From Apostichopus japonicus (Eukaryota; Echinodermata; Holothuroidea; Aspidochirotida; Stichopodidae): a DNA stretch of 64,000 nucleotides. Location of the stretch: positions 8,326,501 to 8,390,500 of the forward strand of contig NC_092578.1 of NCBI RefSeq assembly GCF_037975245.1. Reading direction: 5' to 3'. The translations under genes were made by a program, and so were the position numbers. The notes under the pieces were generated by a model, which had not been told where the DNA came from, made no database searches, and worked only from the letters and a program-made list of their open reading frames with translations. Positions 33,030 to 45,936 of the stretch are shown in pieces (the first letter of the stretch is position 1; each line of letters opens with the position of its first letter).

Positions 33030-33760
33030 CCTCCCATCAATCAATCAATCCATCAATGACATTTATAGAGTGCCAATTTGATAGAAACGCTCTAAGGGGC
33101 CAAAGCACAATTTGCTTCGTATGTGCTGATCCTGTAATGGGTGGATTTGCTGGAGATTCTTGAATGTTGCATACTGACTGTTCTCTCTATATTCTGTGTA
33201 AAAGTAAGTTGGCCTGACGTTTCGATCCTAGCAGGATCTTCTTCAAAGGCTAAATGAGAAGTAATAGTAACAGAAGGGACAAAAACACGTACAGAATACA
33301 GACAGGTTAATGAGCATGGTGAACACAATGAGATAGATGTAAGAGGATTAGTAAACAAGGCATGGAGAGAAGAAAGAAAGAAACCAACAGGGGAAGAGGA
33401 AAGGTAGGAGATAAACAGTGGAGGGACAAAGAGAGGATTAAGGGAAGGAGGTAGGGAATAAACTGGAGAAGGACAAAGACAGAAAGGTGTGGAGAAAAAA
33501 GGGTGGAAGAGAGCAATGAGAGGAGAAGTGAATATTCTGGCAGTCTATTCCATATCTGAGGAGCATAAATAGAAAAATGGAGAAAAGGCCTTATTTTTAT
33601 GTCAGTGTTTGAAAGAGACCAGGTTAAGAGTTATAGAAAGGGGTGGGGGGGGGTGAAAGAGATTGAAAGAGCAAGAGTGAACAGTGTGAGCAAGGGAAGG
33701 GATTTTAATTTGATGGTAGGGGAGGGGGAAGGGTAGTTAGTAGATGGAGCATTTTAAGTT
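33030..33760 (-). mobile_element. Possible retroelement fragment with a hammerhead-like motif
   Basis: Starts with a 'caatcaatcaat' run and an 'acatttatagagtgcc..gctctaa' segment. On the minus strand, 33211-33250 reads GAAGA, a stem GATCC/GGATC with a short loop, then GAAACGTC. That order resembles a hammerhead ribozyme core, as found in Penelope-like elements. The stretch 33360-33740 is strongly purine-biased on the + strand. No element ends are defined. Confidence 0.4.
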
Positions 33761-36600
33761 GACATGGGGTAACCCAAAAGTTCCAAGTAGTTTGGGAATA
33801 AAAGTACAGGAAAATATCTCACTTCTTTCATGCATCTCCCACGTGAGCTCTACTTTTTATAACAAATGCTCATCGGTTTAAATGTCTCTACAGAACATTC
33901 ATGTTATTACCAATACTGCCAAAGTTCAGTATGTTCTGCAAAATGGGGTTTAATGTCTTTATTTGGTAAGATAGCGCCTGATTTAACAGTAATGAACTAA
34001 CTATTAAGCTAAGTATTAAAGCCTATGTAAATATAAATTGTAAATACTAAAAAAAGTGAGAAAAAAAATAGTATCCCGTAACACCGTCAAGCAATCCCCA
34101 GCAAGCAAGCAAGCAAGTATAAAAAAAATTATTGTTTACATTGCTTTGTTTATATGTTAGTTTATATGTTTATTTGTGAATTATAAATAGATGTAGGTTA
34201 TCGAAACAACTCATAACATATAGAGAAATGAGTAAACCCACGGTTCAAGTTGTCTTTTATGAAGGGAAAAAACAAACAAATTTTGATTAAAACAAATTAA
34301 ACACTCTGTCTTGCTAGCTCTGTCATATTGGTGGAAGGATTAACATTAATTTTGAGGCTTGACAGGAGAAGGGTCATGGTAAATACATTCCCCCTCCCTG
34401 GGGCCTGGGTAGTATGGGGTACAGCCAAATGTATTCTCATTTATACTATTATACTGAAGGAAACATGATAACTCCTAAAAGGAGGTCCAGTGACATCACT
34501 GTCCCGGGCCCTGATCTGGTCCTTTGTCCTCGTTCTTTTCAAAGGGAAAAGACGAACTGATATTTACACCAACACAGTAGTGGCTTAAAGCCGTTGCTAA
34601 GGAAGTCAAAGGTCAAGGGTTGTGAGGGTTACCTACAATCAATAGCTATAACTGTTTAGGACAGAGTCACCGAAGGCACCAGGAACCTTCGTACCATCTT
34701 TTTACCCTATTCTTTGTAACTTTTGTTATCTTTCGACACTAGTAATTTTCTATAAAAAGCATGCTTTATGTAAATGGTAATTTAATATGACAAAATATGC
34801 CAAAAGGTATTAGACCTTATGATGAGCTAAACTAAGTATGTCAACAACACAACAACTTCCTTAATAATTTTGTCAAGCTTCTATGAGAGGTGTTTGTTTT
34901 GTTGTTTATTTCTGTGGGGGAGGGGGGGGCCCTCAAAAACATTATTACAAAATTATTTTAAAGATATAGGATATAGTTTTTCTGTTTTGTTTCTTAATTT
35001 GGATAGATATCTTCCTTATTTAGCTTCTTTCTTTAAAAAGTAAAATTGGCTTTTTTTTTTTCTATCTCAAGAAAACAATAAATTTTATCTGAAATATATT
35101 TTACTTTCCAGTTAACTTTGTTATGTTCTGCAAGGACATTATAAACCTTGAATACGTTGAGAATTAATAATTGGATCAGTGTCTTAATGGGAATGTCTTG
35201 GGCACAAGTCTAGTGTTATTTTAATTTGTCTATGGAGTCATGTGATATTTGCAAAAGGTACTTCAACTTTTTATATCTACATCAAGTAAAAAAAATGCCC
35301 GTTCGAGGCGGGGAAGGGGGTGGGGAGGGGAACAAATTAAGAATACTGGTAACTGTCCAACAACTGTCCTTTGAAAGGAAATAAAACTAAAGTTCTTTTG
35401 TAAATTTTGTTGCCATCCCTCAGCATGTACAATGTATGTTAGTTATGATTGATCTTTGACATATATTAAAGAAATGCATATATATGAGCATTTGTGACTG
35501 TTTTACAACAAACGTCTCTAATTCATATTCTCCATTTTTCTGACTGGTCAGAAGAGTTTATCTGTTTCCTCTATAAGTTATGTTTGGTTTTTTAGTTGGT
35601 TTTATGGATTTATGAAAGAATAATTTTCACTTGCCAAATGATTTCTTTCTTCCCGTTGTTGCTGATATGCAGAATCATGATATCGAATCAATATAAATAT
35701 AGAAGATAAAATCATTATTATGAACTTACCCTTATTTGTGTGTTCAAATTATGTGCTGTTTTTTTTTTGCTTCTGTTGTCTTACTTACAAAGACTCATGG
35801 TTCTACAGAAATTTGACAATGGTAACTTCCAGAAAATCATTGATATCAAAAGAAGTCACAGTTTACAACTTATAATCTCCCAATTTGATACACTAACTTC
35901 CCCATTAAAACACTATAGCTTCCCCGCGAAAACGTTGATATCCTAAAGATATGTTGTATTGGCCCCAAATATGCTAGATATTCAAATATGGTCGGTCACC
36001 TTTGGTCAAAATTCTTAAACTTATTTTATTCCAACCTTCGAGGAAGTTTTCCTCACTGGGATATTCAGTCATCTCGTGTTCCTTAAAAATGTCTGAGAAC
36101 AATTTGGAGAGTAAAAGACCTCCAGGAAAGTACTTTTTGCAATTATAGCGTGCAATAATTTGGGGCCTATACTGACTACCTTTAAATATTAAAACTCCCA
36201 CATTAAAAATATTCCAAAACATTCAAACTACCATGCTAAATGTTAAACGTTTTTTTTTTTTAATGGTCATTAATCGCTTTCATGCTCACGTTAAAACGCC
36301 AGACGGAAACCACTTCAAAATATTTAAAAAGCTGTTGAACAGTGAAGATTAACGATTGGTAATTGCTAGTAGAGGAAATATGGAACTTTGAGCTTTCTTG
36401 AGATGTATGTCACCTGCCCTACACGGCAATTTCTCAATCAGAAGCTGGACTATTCTAAACAGCTTCATTTCTATCCAAGAATTGGTCGCAATACTTTTAT
36501 CAGTATTCATCAATATTCACGGAAAATAGGCAGTTGTACATTTTCAAATCGAAATTTTACGAACACAAAAGTTATGTCATTGATATGAAACAATGTTAGA
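33761..36600. other. Intergenic sequence, no gene seen
   Basis: AT-rich. It contains a short (CAAG)n near 34100 and G-rich patches near 34915 and 35310. Open frames are short and featureless. Confidence 0.55.
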
Positions 36601-36609
36601 GCATGGAAG

Positions 36610-37180
36610 TAGGTATAAAAACCACGGTGAGGTTTATAGAGGAAACTGGACTACAATGTTTAGGTTGATAGAGGCTACCATGGTTAGGTTGATAGAGGAG
36701 ACTGAATTAACATGGTTAGGTTGATAAAGGTGACTGATCTACCCTGGTTAGGTTGATAAAGGAGACTGAATTAACATGGTTAGGTTAATAGAGGCGACTG
36801 ATCTGCCATGGTTAGGTTGATAGAAGAAGCTGGACTACCATGGTTAGGTTATAAGAGGAGACTGATCTATCATGGTTAGTTTGATAGAGGAGACTGATCT
36901 GCCATGGTTAGGTTGATAGAGGAGACTGATCTGCCATGGTTCGGTTGATAGAAGAAGCTGGACTTCCATGGTTAGGTTATAAGAGGAGACTGATCTATCA
37001 TGGTAAGTTTGATAGAGGAGACTGATCTGCCATGGTTAGGTTAATAGAGGAGACTGATCTGCCATGGTTAGGTTGATAGAGGAGACTGATCTACCATGGT
37101 TCGGTTGATAGAGAAGACTGTACTATCTTGGTTAGGTTGATAGAGGAAATTGGACTTCCCTGGTTAGGTTGATAGAATAG
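36610..37180 (+). repeat. ~30-bp tandem repeat, about 18 copies
   Basis: Units of a 'catggttaggttgatagagg' plus 'agactgatctgc' type, with a period of about 30-31 bases and moderate drift. A longer block including 'agaagaagctggact' recurs about 120 bases apart (near 36823 and 36945). Confidence 0.88.
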
Positions 37181-37189
37181 ACTGAACTC

Positions 37190-40100
37190 TGCAGCGTATC
37201 TCACACTGCCCATCTGTCTCTATATAAAGTTTAAGAATTTTGAACATTTAATTATCATGACGTAACGAATCAATATATTTATAGAATGATTGTTTGACAG
37301 AAATTTGACCGCTTAAAGATTAAATGAATAGTAAGTCCGGTCTAGCTGTCAGTTCTTTTCGTAATCCCGGTTGTTGTATAAACTTTAATAGGCTTATTCT
37401 AGCTAAAAATGTTATTTTCATTTCATATGCAATACGTATAGCCCCAAAAGATGAAATATAACGTGTTTTTTGCAGCACGGCAACGTTAAGATTGTTTTCA
37501 TAACAATATTTGTGCTGCATTTAACTGCATTTTGACCTAACGATGACTCTCTCAAGATCGATGGCTAATAATAACTAGGGCTTCCAGAGACTTGGACGTA
37601 TATGAGTCACGCTTGTTTTAAAGGGATGTACCTTAAAGTATTGATAATATATGCCTGTACTGTTGGAAGTCAATTTTAGTATTCTGAAACGGTTCTGTTA
37701 TAGTTTGCTATATAGTTGATCTCGTTAGGTAGACTACTGTGCAATAGGAATTCGTGACCCTGTTTATTTTATATATTCATTTATTGATTTATTTGCCTTG
37801 TTACAATATGGCTGTGTTACTGTACGCAAAAATCAATATCCCGACCTGTCATGTTTAATCACGAAGATATGAGTTTTGCTTATATATGGTGAAATATTAT
37901 TAATGTATCTGACAAGCTTAGCAGCAGCCTCATCATAACCAATGATCTGAAAATGTCTGATTTCTTTGAATTGTACAGATAAACAAATCCCCGACGAATT
38001 AACATTACGGACCGAATCATTTTGTTGAAACCTTGAATTCAGAGTGCAGTTACAACTAGACGACTATTCCATACTTAGGAACACATTAACATGAATATTA
38101 CAAAGGATATTTTTTATTTTTTTACAAGAACCGTAATCGCCATGATGACATCACCTGCCCTTGAGAACATTGTTTTGATGGATATTGTTTATAAATAGAT
38201 CTAAAGGTTTATTATTATTATTATAATTATTATTATCACGAACCAGGAACTGGCCATCCATTTTCTGGAGTAATTAAGGGTTTATCTGACAAAAACAAAC
38301 TAACTCACCTTCAATCAACCATATATAAAATAAGGAACACGGTTTTGAGGAGATGTTTTCACCAAAATAATGTGGAAGATTGTGTCCCTTCCATATGTAT
38401 AACATTGTCTGCGAAAGGTTTGTTCCTTCACAGCAAGAAGTTTTGAGTTTGGTCAGATATTTGTTCTTCCAAGTGCAATGAGTGCTTCCTTAAATAAGAT
38501 TGCAATTAACCAAACTAAAACATCCCTCTAGATTTTGTTTTGCACCAAATGAATGATATTGAGTGATTAATTAATGCGTTTGGTTCACTCCTCAACATTT
38601 CGTCAGCCTGACACTTTTAATAGAAGAAATGTAACGCAAGTAAAAGCAAATTTCAAAATTTTTCAAAATTTGACAACTTGTAAGAGAACCTTAACGAAGC
38701 AAACTGGATGAGTTACCTTGAAGAAAAGTCACTCAAGATAGATCCTAGGCATGAAAAATATATAGGACCTTACTGGTCCACTCTTAACCCCAGTCCCCTT
38801 AAAGATCTGCTTTATTGGCTCCTATTATAGCACCACCTGGTACCTGAGATCTTGACCTATCATGGCACTTGCAAATTTCCATATCATGACCGTTTAGATT
38901 TTGAGCTAGAAGAGGAGCAAGTTAAGCATACTGAGCCCCCATCCTTCCATCTGCTCGCTCGGAGTAATATCAACATTTAACCAAAGATTTCAAATAGGTT
39001 TTTATTACCTTCGATCCTCCCTATTTTCATACCATCTGTACTTAAAATTATGCTCTTTCACATACAGGCAGAACATGATGGTAACTGATAATATACTTAA
39101 ACAAGCATTACATTAAGTACTTTTACCTCTTTTCTCCGACGATGGTTAACCTTTCGAGCGGATATACACTACTCTAATTGTGGTGCGGTACCAGTATACA
39201 AGAAAACATATGTGCTAGGGCGTTGCAGACTAATTGGTAAAAAGAGGTCATTTTACGACCAAGGCAGGTTGATTACGCAATCTCAAGAAACTTTTCCATG
39301 ATAGCGTGCTATAGTTGGGGTCTATACAGCAGACATTTAAAGTCGAGATTGTGAGCGTATGTGATCATGACGATACGGATAACTTATCTATGAGTTTATA
39401 CTTAAGTGTTTAACTTGCATTGAAAATATTTATAAATATCCACCTCAAAAGGCTGTTTTAATGCTCAGACGTTCTCTTTACGTCAAGTATATGCCAATAA
39501 CCTCCCCAGTATATTGCTGCTATCTTGTTTCCTGACCAAACTGATGCCTTTTGTTGATGGCATGCAGGTGCATATCCTTGTGTCGATGTTCTTCTCTAGC
39601 GTCTCGTGACCTTTTCGTATAAATTTTAAACAGATCGACTTTCGTCATGTTTTGATCACTGTTTACCAACCCAGGAGTCAACAATACAGAACGGAAAGTG
39701 ACGTGTTGCACCAAGTTTTAGCTTTGAAGTTGTCGTGGTTTAACAAAATGTTTTCAGAGTTTGGTCATGTTGTCCTCAAATGACGTTTGACCTCCTCTGA
39801 AAACAATAGGGTTCTTTAAGTCGATAAGATGGATCCATGCATGTAAAATACATGAAGTCATCCGGGTTTAAACTTTTACATTGATTGTGGTTACAAGGTT
39901 TAAAGTAAAATATTGTGTGTGCAGTGCAAACAATCCTATTGCATTTTGTTCTAAAGTATAGCGCAATCGGTTCACGTGTATGATTATGTGTGGATATTAG
40001 CTAGCATACCACAATAATAATAATAATAATGCACATCCGCCTGCAAGGTTAGTAGAACTAGTAAAGGGACTTTTGTTTTTCCCTTTTTGTAGTTATCATC

Positions 40101-40571
40101 ATTATTCTGTATGCTTGGATATTTGAAGTTTGTAGAATATGAATTTAACTAATTGATTGCGTAAATATCAGGAGGCCAGGTGTGATTTAGGCTCTTTATA
40201 GAAATTTGTGTGAAGCAGATTACCCAATGAGAGCTCACATATGTTGATGGGAAATTCTATGCTAACTTTCACCTCTTCCAGCACAAAAGCTAAACTGCCA
40301 TTTTTGGGTTAATTTGCGAGTGCCAAGATTATGGAACCACAAAAGATTCAACAGTGAACGATGACAATAAAACCCATAACATGATAGTCCAAGCCACCGG
40401 CTATCATGTAGAAGGGGAGGACACGTGGGCTGAAAACTTCAGTATATGCTCTAGAAACCTCCGAGAGTAACGAATTCACTGTGTAAAGCATTTATTCAGA
40501 GTAATTGCATATGGGAACGACATCTGACTTCAACGCGGACAAACCCAGGCTTGCATTGTCGGAATCATGTG
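37190..40571. other. Intergenic sequence, no gene seen
   Basis: AT-rich. It has a short (ATT)n near 38212-38234, a (TAA)n near 40011-40030, and a minus-strand fragment resembling the ~150-bp family near 39760-39870. No coding segment is supported. Confidence 0.55.
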
Positions 40572-40579
40572 GCTATAAC

Positions 40580-41366
40580 CATGGGCATCAGCAGGTTTCA
40601 GAAAGTGAGGGGGACACTATACTATCTAAGCGGAGCGCCACCATTAGTTGGCGCGTAGCGTACCAGAAAATTTTGGGTACATAAGACCCCCTAGATCGCA
40701 GAAGACGGCCTTCCTGAGTCGTTTTTAGTTACATCAGAACCAGATCTGTGAGGAGAAATTTTGTCTCACAAAACTAAATTCCGACAGAAAGTACTGGTAG
40801 AAAGATGCCGTTCTGACACCAAGGGAGACGAATTACACAGCGTCCATCTCAAACGAAATATTTTCGGTAGTTTGGTATCATATAATACCCTGCATACAGG
40901 CAGAATACTGTCTGTAGGGCCAAAAATATATGATATTACCTTCCTGGTGGGGTCTTCGACTTGTTTTCAAGTTGAAATGCGTCGTTTTCTCTGATTCACA
41001 GTGTAGGGTAAGGGGAATTCCATTTCTGGCGAGAAGGGGTGCTTCCACAAAACACTCTAAAACATCGTTCAAACATCGCACAAACTTTTATCAGAGGTCT
41101 CGGACGAAGCGGGGAGGGTGAATATCAGAGGAAGGGGGATAAAGGGCCAAGCACTGTTCTAATTTCCAGTGCAATTTATTGATAATGATTCTTAAGTTAG
41201 ATTCTACTTGAATCAGCTCAGCAATTGTGATAGAAAATCGCGCATATGCATGTGATTTTTTTAATAACTGCTCTGAAAAGTGGGGGGGACAAATGATATG
41301 ATATCCCCTCCACTTTTGAAAGTGGGGGGACATGTCCCCCCCGTCCCCCACCTGTTGACGCCCATG
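40580..41366 (+). mobile_element. hAT-like non-autonomous DNA transposon, 787 bp
   Basis: Ends are 16-base inverted repeats, CATGGGCATCAGCAGG on the left and, on the other strand at the right, CATGGGCGTCAACAGG. An exact 8-base duplication GCTATAAC flanks it (40572-40579 and 41367-41374). Internal open frames (up to 86 codons) show no transposase motif. The ends differ from those of the other hAT-like elements here, so it is a separate family. Confidence 0.85.
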
Positions 41367-42163
41367 GCTATAACAAACTCCAGCGTAATCAGTAAATAGG
41401 ATGGAAACATCCGTAAACTATAATGTTCACTTCGAAAGTTCATAACGAGCTGAGTATTTGATTAGGGTCAAGTTCCCTCATGCGTCTATAAGGCGTCTAT
41501 AAGGCAACTGGAGACAGTAACGTGGTTATCAGTGCTTCCATTCACTCATTATTCCTTCTGGGTATTTTCTTTGAATATATATGTTCATGCTTTCAAACTA
41601 GTGCAAGAAAAAAATGGTTACACAGCCTAAACACGTACTCGACTCGGTTGTTATTGATAACTAATTTGTCGCCTATACTGACCAATCAAATCGCGAGTTA
41701 AATATAAAGCATGTCCGTATAATTATCGATAATGTTCTCGTGCACAATTTCATTAATTATACTGCTAGCTTGTCTTCGTTTCATCTTGAGAAAATTACTT
41801 TTTTTTCCAGAGCGTTGCATGTTATGCATGCTTTGTGATTGGAGCCACATAGTGAACGGTGGGTAAGGGTTGGATTGTGGGTGAAGTGATGTTCAATATG
41901 ATTATGTAAAGGATTGCGTTGCCATGTGTATTATTATGCATTGGGTGAACGGTGATATCTCCGTGCTCCTTTGCTATTGGTCACATATGCTCAATTACAA
42001 TAACATTGTTGAACTGGTCACGTGATTGGAAATGTTGGTTGATGTATTCTATGAGTTATCCAAAGCCTTATTGAGAACTTTATCAAAATACATGCCCAGG
42101 CACTTTTTCAACCAGAGGGCTGCCGATTTAATTCTGCTCACTGGTTCAAGGATAATCAGTCTG

Positions 42164-42166
<3 letters not shown>

Positions 42167-42233
<67 letters not shown>
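42167..42233 (+). repeat. (TA)n microsatellite
   Basis: Uninterrupted TA dinucleotides, about 33 copies. The Ile-Tyr open frame across it is an artefact. Confidence 0.97.
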
Positions 42234-42235
<2 letters not shown>

Positions 42236-42328
42236 CTCTGTTAAACCGAACTATCATCATTGATCTAAATATAAGAAATAACTTCCACTGATGATCAACT
42301 TCCCCGAACAGATGAGCAAAAAAATCTT

Positions 42329-42735
42329 ATTCCATTTGGGAAATATCACAGCGCTAATGTTCCTTCACATACAAGGCGACGACTTGATCAAGTCTAATTA
42401 TGACATCATTGAGCCACATGTTCAGTTTTGTCTTTGTTTTATTAGAATTCTTATTTCCTGTAATGGAGATGGGGTTTGCGAATGTTAAATCTAAAATATA
42501 ATATGATCTGACAGTGGCATTGAGTTCACTGTCAACATTGTTTACATTCTGACTTGAGTATATGAAAAGGAACATATAAAGAGAAAGTGAAAAGGATTTT
42601 CATCCTTACGTCACTATGGCATATCAAGGTTACAAAATGACAGCCCCCCTCCACCCTCGGGCATGAAATGTACACTAGGATATCTCCCTGACTAGGCAAG
42701 ATCTTTCTTAGATGTTTTAGGAAGCTGTTCATCAC
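42329..42735 (+). repeat. Dispersed repeat C, copy 1
   Basis: Shares ordered blocks with 58010-58475 in the same orientation: 'attccatttggga', the palindrome GACTTGATCAAGTC (42381-42394), 'tatgacatcat', and 'ctaggatatctcc' near the end. The copies are well diverged. No coding capacity is evident, and ends and class are unknown. Confidence 0.65.
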
Positions 42736-43313
42736 AATCACAAACGAAACTATGAAATTAATGAGTACACCTATACCATGGCGCGTACACCTAAATTATA
42801 GACCTAATTTATCAACTAAATATGCATCAGAATGCACGATTTCACATCTAATTGTTTTCACTCTTTCGGTTTCAACGACCTCAGAATCACAACCCACCCC
42901 CCCCCCTCACCCTCATTGTTAAATTCTTTGGTCATTCTGGATACAAATTCAATGTCCACATGTCAGAAACAAATAGTTTGATCGTTATACTATGTTGAAT
43001 GATCCTATGTTGAATGTTGCTATCTATATAGAACCTTCAGCACACCCATCATCACACGTATTTTATTTAAAGAAACGATTCATTAGGCTCTCTTACAGCA
43101 GATAAACTAGAAAGCGTAAAACTTGTCAGCTATCTTCAAACATGTTAACTATGTATCAGTGTCTCCTATCGAGTTTCTGACCTCACTAATACACTTCATC
43201 GTTTATATGGTTAACTCCGTCAAATATTTGGGATTAATTCGGAGCGGATGATATCTCTGAGCAATTGCCAGCACGGTAATATTTGGAATCCATATAAGTG
43301 GTAACCTTCAAAT

Positions 43314-43480
43314 GTATGTATGTATGTATATTAGATCCTCCTGCAAGCAGGAACTCGCGAAGAAGCCTCATAGGCTTATCAAAGCCGCAAGCTGACCGAA
43401 GTCAGTCTCTTACATTCATATTTAACGTCCATAATTATGAATTGTTAATTGTCAACAACTCTGTAACTGGACGACAAATC
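43314..43480 (-). mobile_element. tRNA-derived SINE, family B, truncated copy
   Basis: Reverse complement of the body and tail of the SINE at 21647-21876: tail (ATGT)n at 43314-43330, then 'cctcctgcaagcaggaactc' and 'gcaagctgaccgaagtcag'. The tRNA-like head is missing, consistent with 5' truncation. Confidence 0.8.
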
Positions 43481-43496
43481 GATTATAGCAACCATA

Positions 43497-44545
43497 TGTG
43501 GTGACGTGTACTCCATATAGAGTACGCCACCATGAAGGTACAGTAACCTGGCAATATTTGTTACTGTTCCGTCGGTATAGTTTATTTGGTGATGTGCTCG
43601 ATATAGAGTATACATCACTTGAAAACTGCAACATCAGTACCCATAGGCTGTATCACGGTGTGTATGGTGTGGTGTACTCCCTAAACAGTGTACTTGGCGC
43701 CTCCTAGTATACAGTAAAACCATATTGGTTATCTCTAGTCAATTTAGTACCCTATATGGCAATACGCCAACTAAAACAGTAAAATCAGTACTGATTACTG
43801 TAGCCTACATTTAAATTAATAGTATCCATATATCCTGGCGTTCTCTATATAGAGAACTGCACCTATATACTAGGATGGTAATGTTATACAGTGGCGTAGG
43901 AAGGTACTTTTGAGTGGGGGGGCTGAAGACTGATGGCCGGCCTGGGGGAGGGGTCTAAGGGGAGGGGGTGTCCCCTCCCCTTTGGAATTTTTTTGCATTT
44001 CCAGGTGGCCTCAGATGCAATTTGGTGCAATATAGCACACTTCAACCCACCCACTCCATTTTGTATATAATTTTGCATCTTCAACTGGCCTTAGATGCAA
44101 TTTGGTGCTCCAAATGAGATTTTTTACTCATTTGGAAATGAAAAAGGGGTTTTCTGACTTGCGAAGCGGGGGGGGGGGGCGGAATGATACTTCCGCCCCT
44201 CCACATTTTTCACTGGGGGGGGGGGGGCTGGCGCCCCCCCCCCCCCAGCCCCCCCCCCCCCCCCCCCCGGTTCCTACGCCCTTGATGTTATACATTTGAT
44301 CTTTAAATCGATATATCACCGATAAATGGTGACGCACTTCATATGGATTATACGGTACGCTACAGTAAGTAAGAATCAATACCGTAATAATTACCTTCAA
44401 AACGATACATATAGCAAGCATAATATTTACTGGCGTTCTCCATATAGAGTACGCTACTACGTAAACTTGTCAAATCCATATGTCTGCAGTTCCTTTAAAT
44501 CGATATAGCATCTATATGTGGCTTGCAGTACGGTAAAAACAAAAC
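43497..44545 (+). repeat. Degenerate ~85-bp repeats with an internal palindrome
   Basis: A 'gtactccatatagagtac'-like palindrome framed by 'ggtgacg' and 'cgccacc' recurs in drifted form near 43505, 43597, 43675, 43750, 43838, 44330, 44433 and 44505. A hAT-like MITE (43889-44284) is inserted into this array. I do not recognise the family. Confidence 0.6.
43889..44284 (+). mobile_element. hAT-like MITE copy 2, 396 bp
   Basis: Begins CAGTGGCGTAGGAAGG and ends TTCCTACGCCCTTG. An exact 8-base duplication ATGTTATA flanks it (43881-43888 and 44285-44292); the flanking match extends two bases further by chance. It is homologous to 16056-16390 but retains a G/C-rich insert. It has long G and C homopolymers and no coding capacity. 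Confidence 0.9.
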
Positions 44546-45283
44546 AGGAAAATAATGGACTCTCGTGTATAGTAAAGGTCTGCATAGTTTTTGGACGGAC
44601 AATTGCAGGTGCCGGCCATGTTTCATCAATGTTTCACCAATCCAGAAATAGATGGCTTTTACCTAATCTAATCATGTACAAAGCTTGAGAGTCCTCCTTA
44701 GTTTAACAACTTCGTAGTCCGCTTTTTAGGCCCGTCATATTGAAACAAAACGATCGAAAAACGAGCAGCTGATCCAATTTTGTTACATTATTTTTACCTT
44801 TTCTCTGTTTTTTCGTTCACTCGCTTTTTTCTTTCTGTTTTCTCTTTGTGTGCCTTGTTTGTATTTACGGCTACGCAGGTGCTTAAACTAGAATACGGTT
44901 TCGTTTCAATAAAAGCTTGTATCATTAACCATATTCCACTTTTTTCACACCGTAGAACTGCGTATTATTTTACTCCAAGCTACATATATATGTCGGTTAA
45001 CTGAAAAGTTAGTAATGCGAAGAGCGCTTAATTTTCCTATTGACGCTAACTTGTTTTGAGCAAATTATGCTTGTAGATAATTTTTAGTGAAAAATGAAAT
45101 CAGAAAATTGGCCCAGGTCCCCGATACCAATGAGGTACATTTTAATCGAAGGAAAGGAATGTTCATGACACCTTTGAAATATAAACCGGTTCCATTCCCT
45201 ACAAAGGTCATATCGTATACATTTCGAGCGCCCTCTAATTCACCAGTTACAGTCACGTTTAGTTTGGCCCACGGCGGTGAAGA

Positions 45284-45792
45284 ACCAGTCATCCCCGTTT
45301 CCCAAAAGCAGGTACTCTTCAATGAGCAAACATATCAACATTCATAAATGGGAAATCCCAGACTTTATCTTATTCATTCAAAACCGGTCGCTTTTCCGTG
45401 AAATCAGGACGCATCAGTCATGTAAATGGTATCGTACGATATTTGGTGGTAATTTCTTTGGTCAGTACATGATATGTTAACAATGTAGTTTAGGAAGCAA
45501 GTATTTGCTCTATTGTTAAACAGTAAAACATATTTATATTGCGGTGCGATCAGGAGGCAACCAGGGAGGGGAGGGATGGGACGGAGAAGAGGAACGATGG
45601 GAGTGAAATAAACCGTACAATGTCTGTGTCCTTAAAACATTTTGATTTCATGGAAAAGCGACCATAGACGGTTCTGAATGATTACGATAAAATCTGGGAT
45701 TTCCCATTTATGAATGTTGAAATGTTTGCTCATTGCTCATTGGTTTGCTCATTGGAGGGTATACATGCTTTTGGGAAACGGGGATGACTGGT
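45284..45792 (+). repeat. Large imperfect inverted repeat
   Basis: Left arm 45284-45406 and right arm 45643-45792 are reverse complements with mismatches and small indels, separated by 236 bases. Shared blocks include 'ccagtcatccccgtttccca' and 'aatgggaaatcccagatttt' (right-arm form). The open frame at 45087-45347 runs into the left arm. I do not recognise the element. Confidence 0.8.
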
Positions 45793-45936
45793 TTTTGGAA
45801 TCGCAAATGATTTCGAGTTGGTTAGAATCATGTTTGATCTCTAGAGTAGGGCAAATATGTCACAAAAAACAGAACTAGTATTGTTCGATACAGGTGACAA
45901 ACGCCTACAGTGGAATTACGACCTTCCTTACCGGTT

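Noticed and set aside
45065-45347. 85- and 86-codon frames on opposite strands
   Set aside because: They overlap each other and run into the inverted repeat; no family motif, so treated as part of the unknown element.
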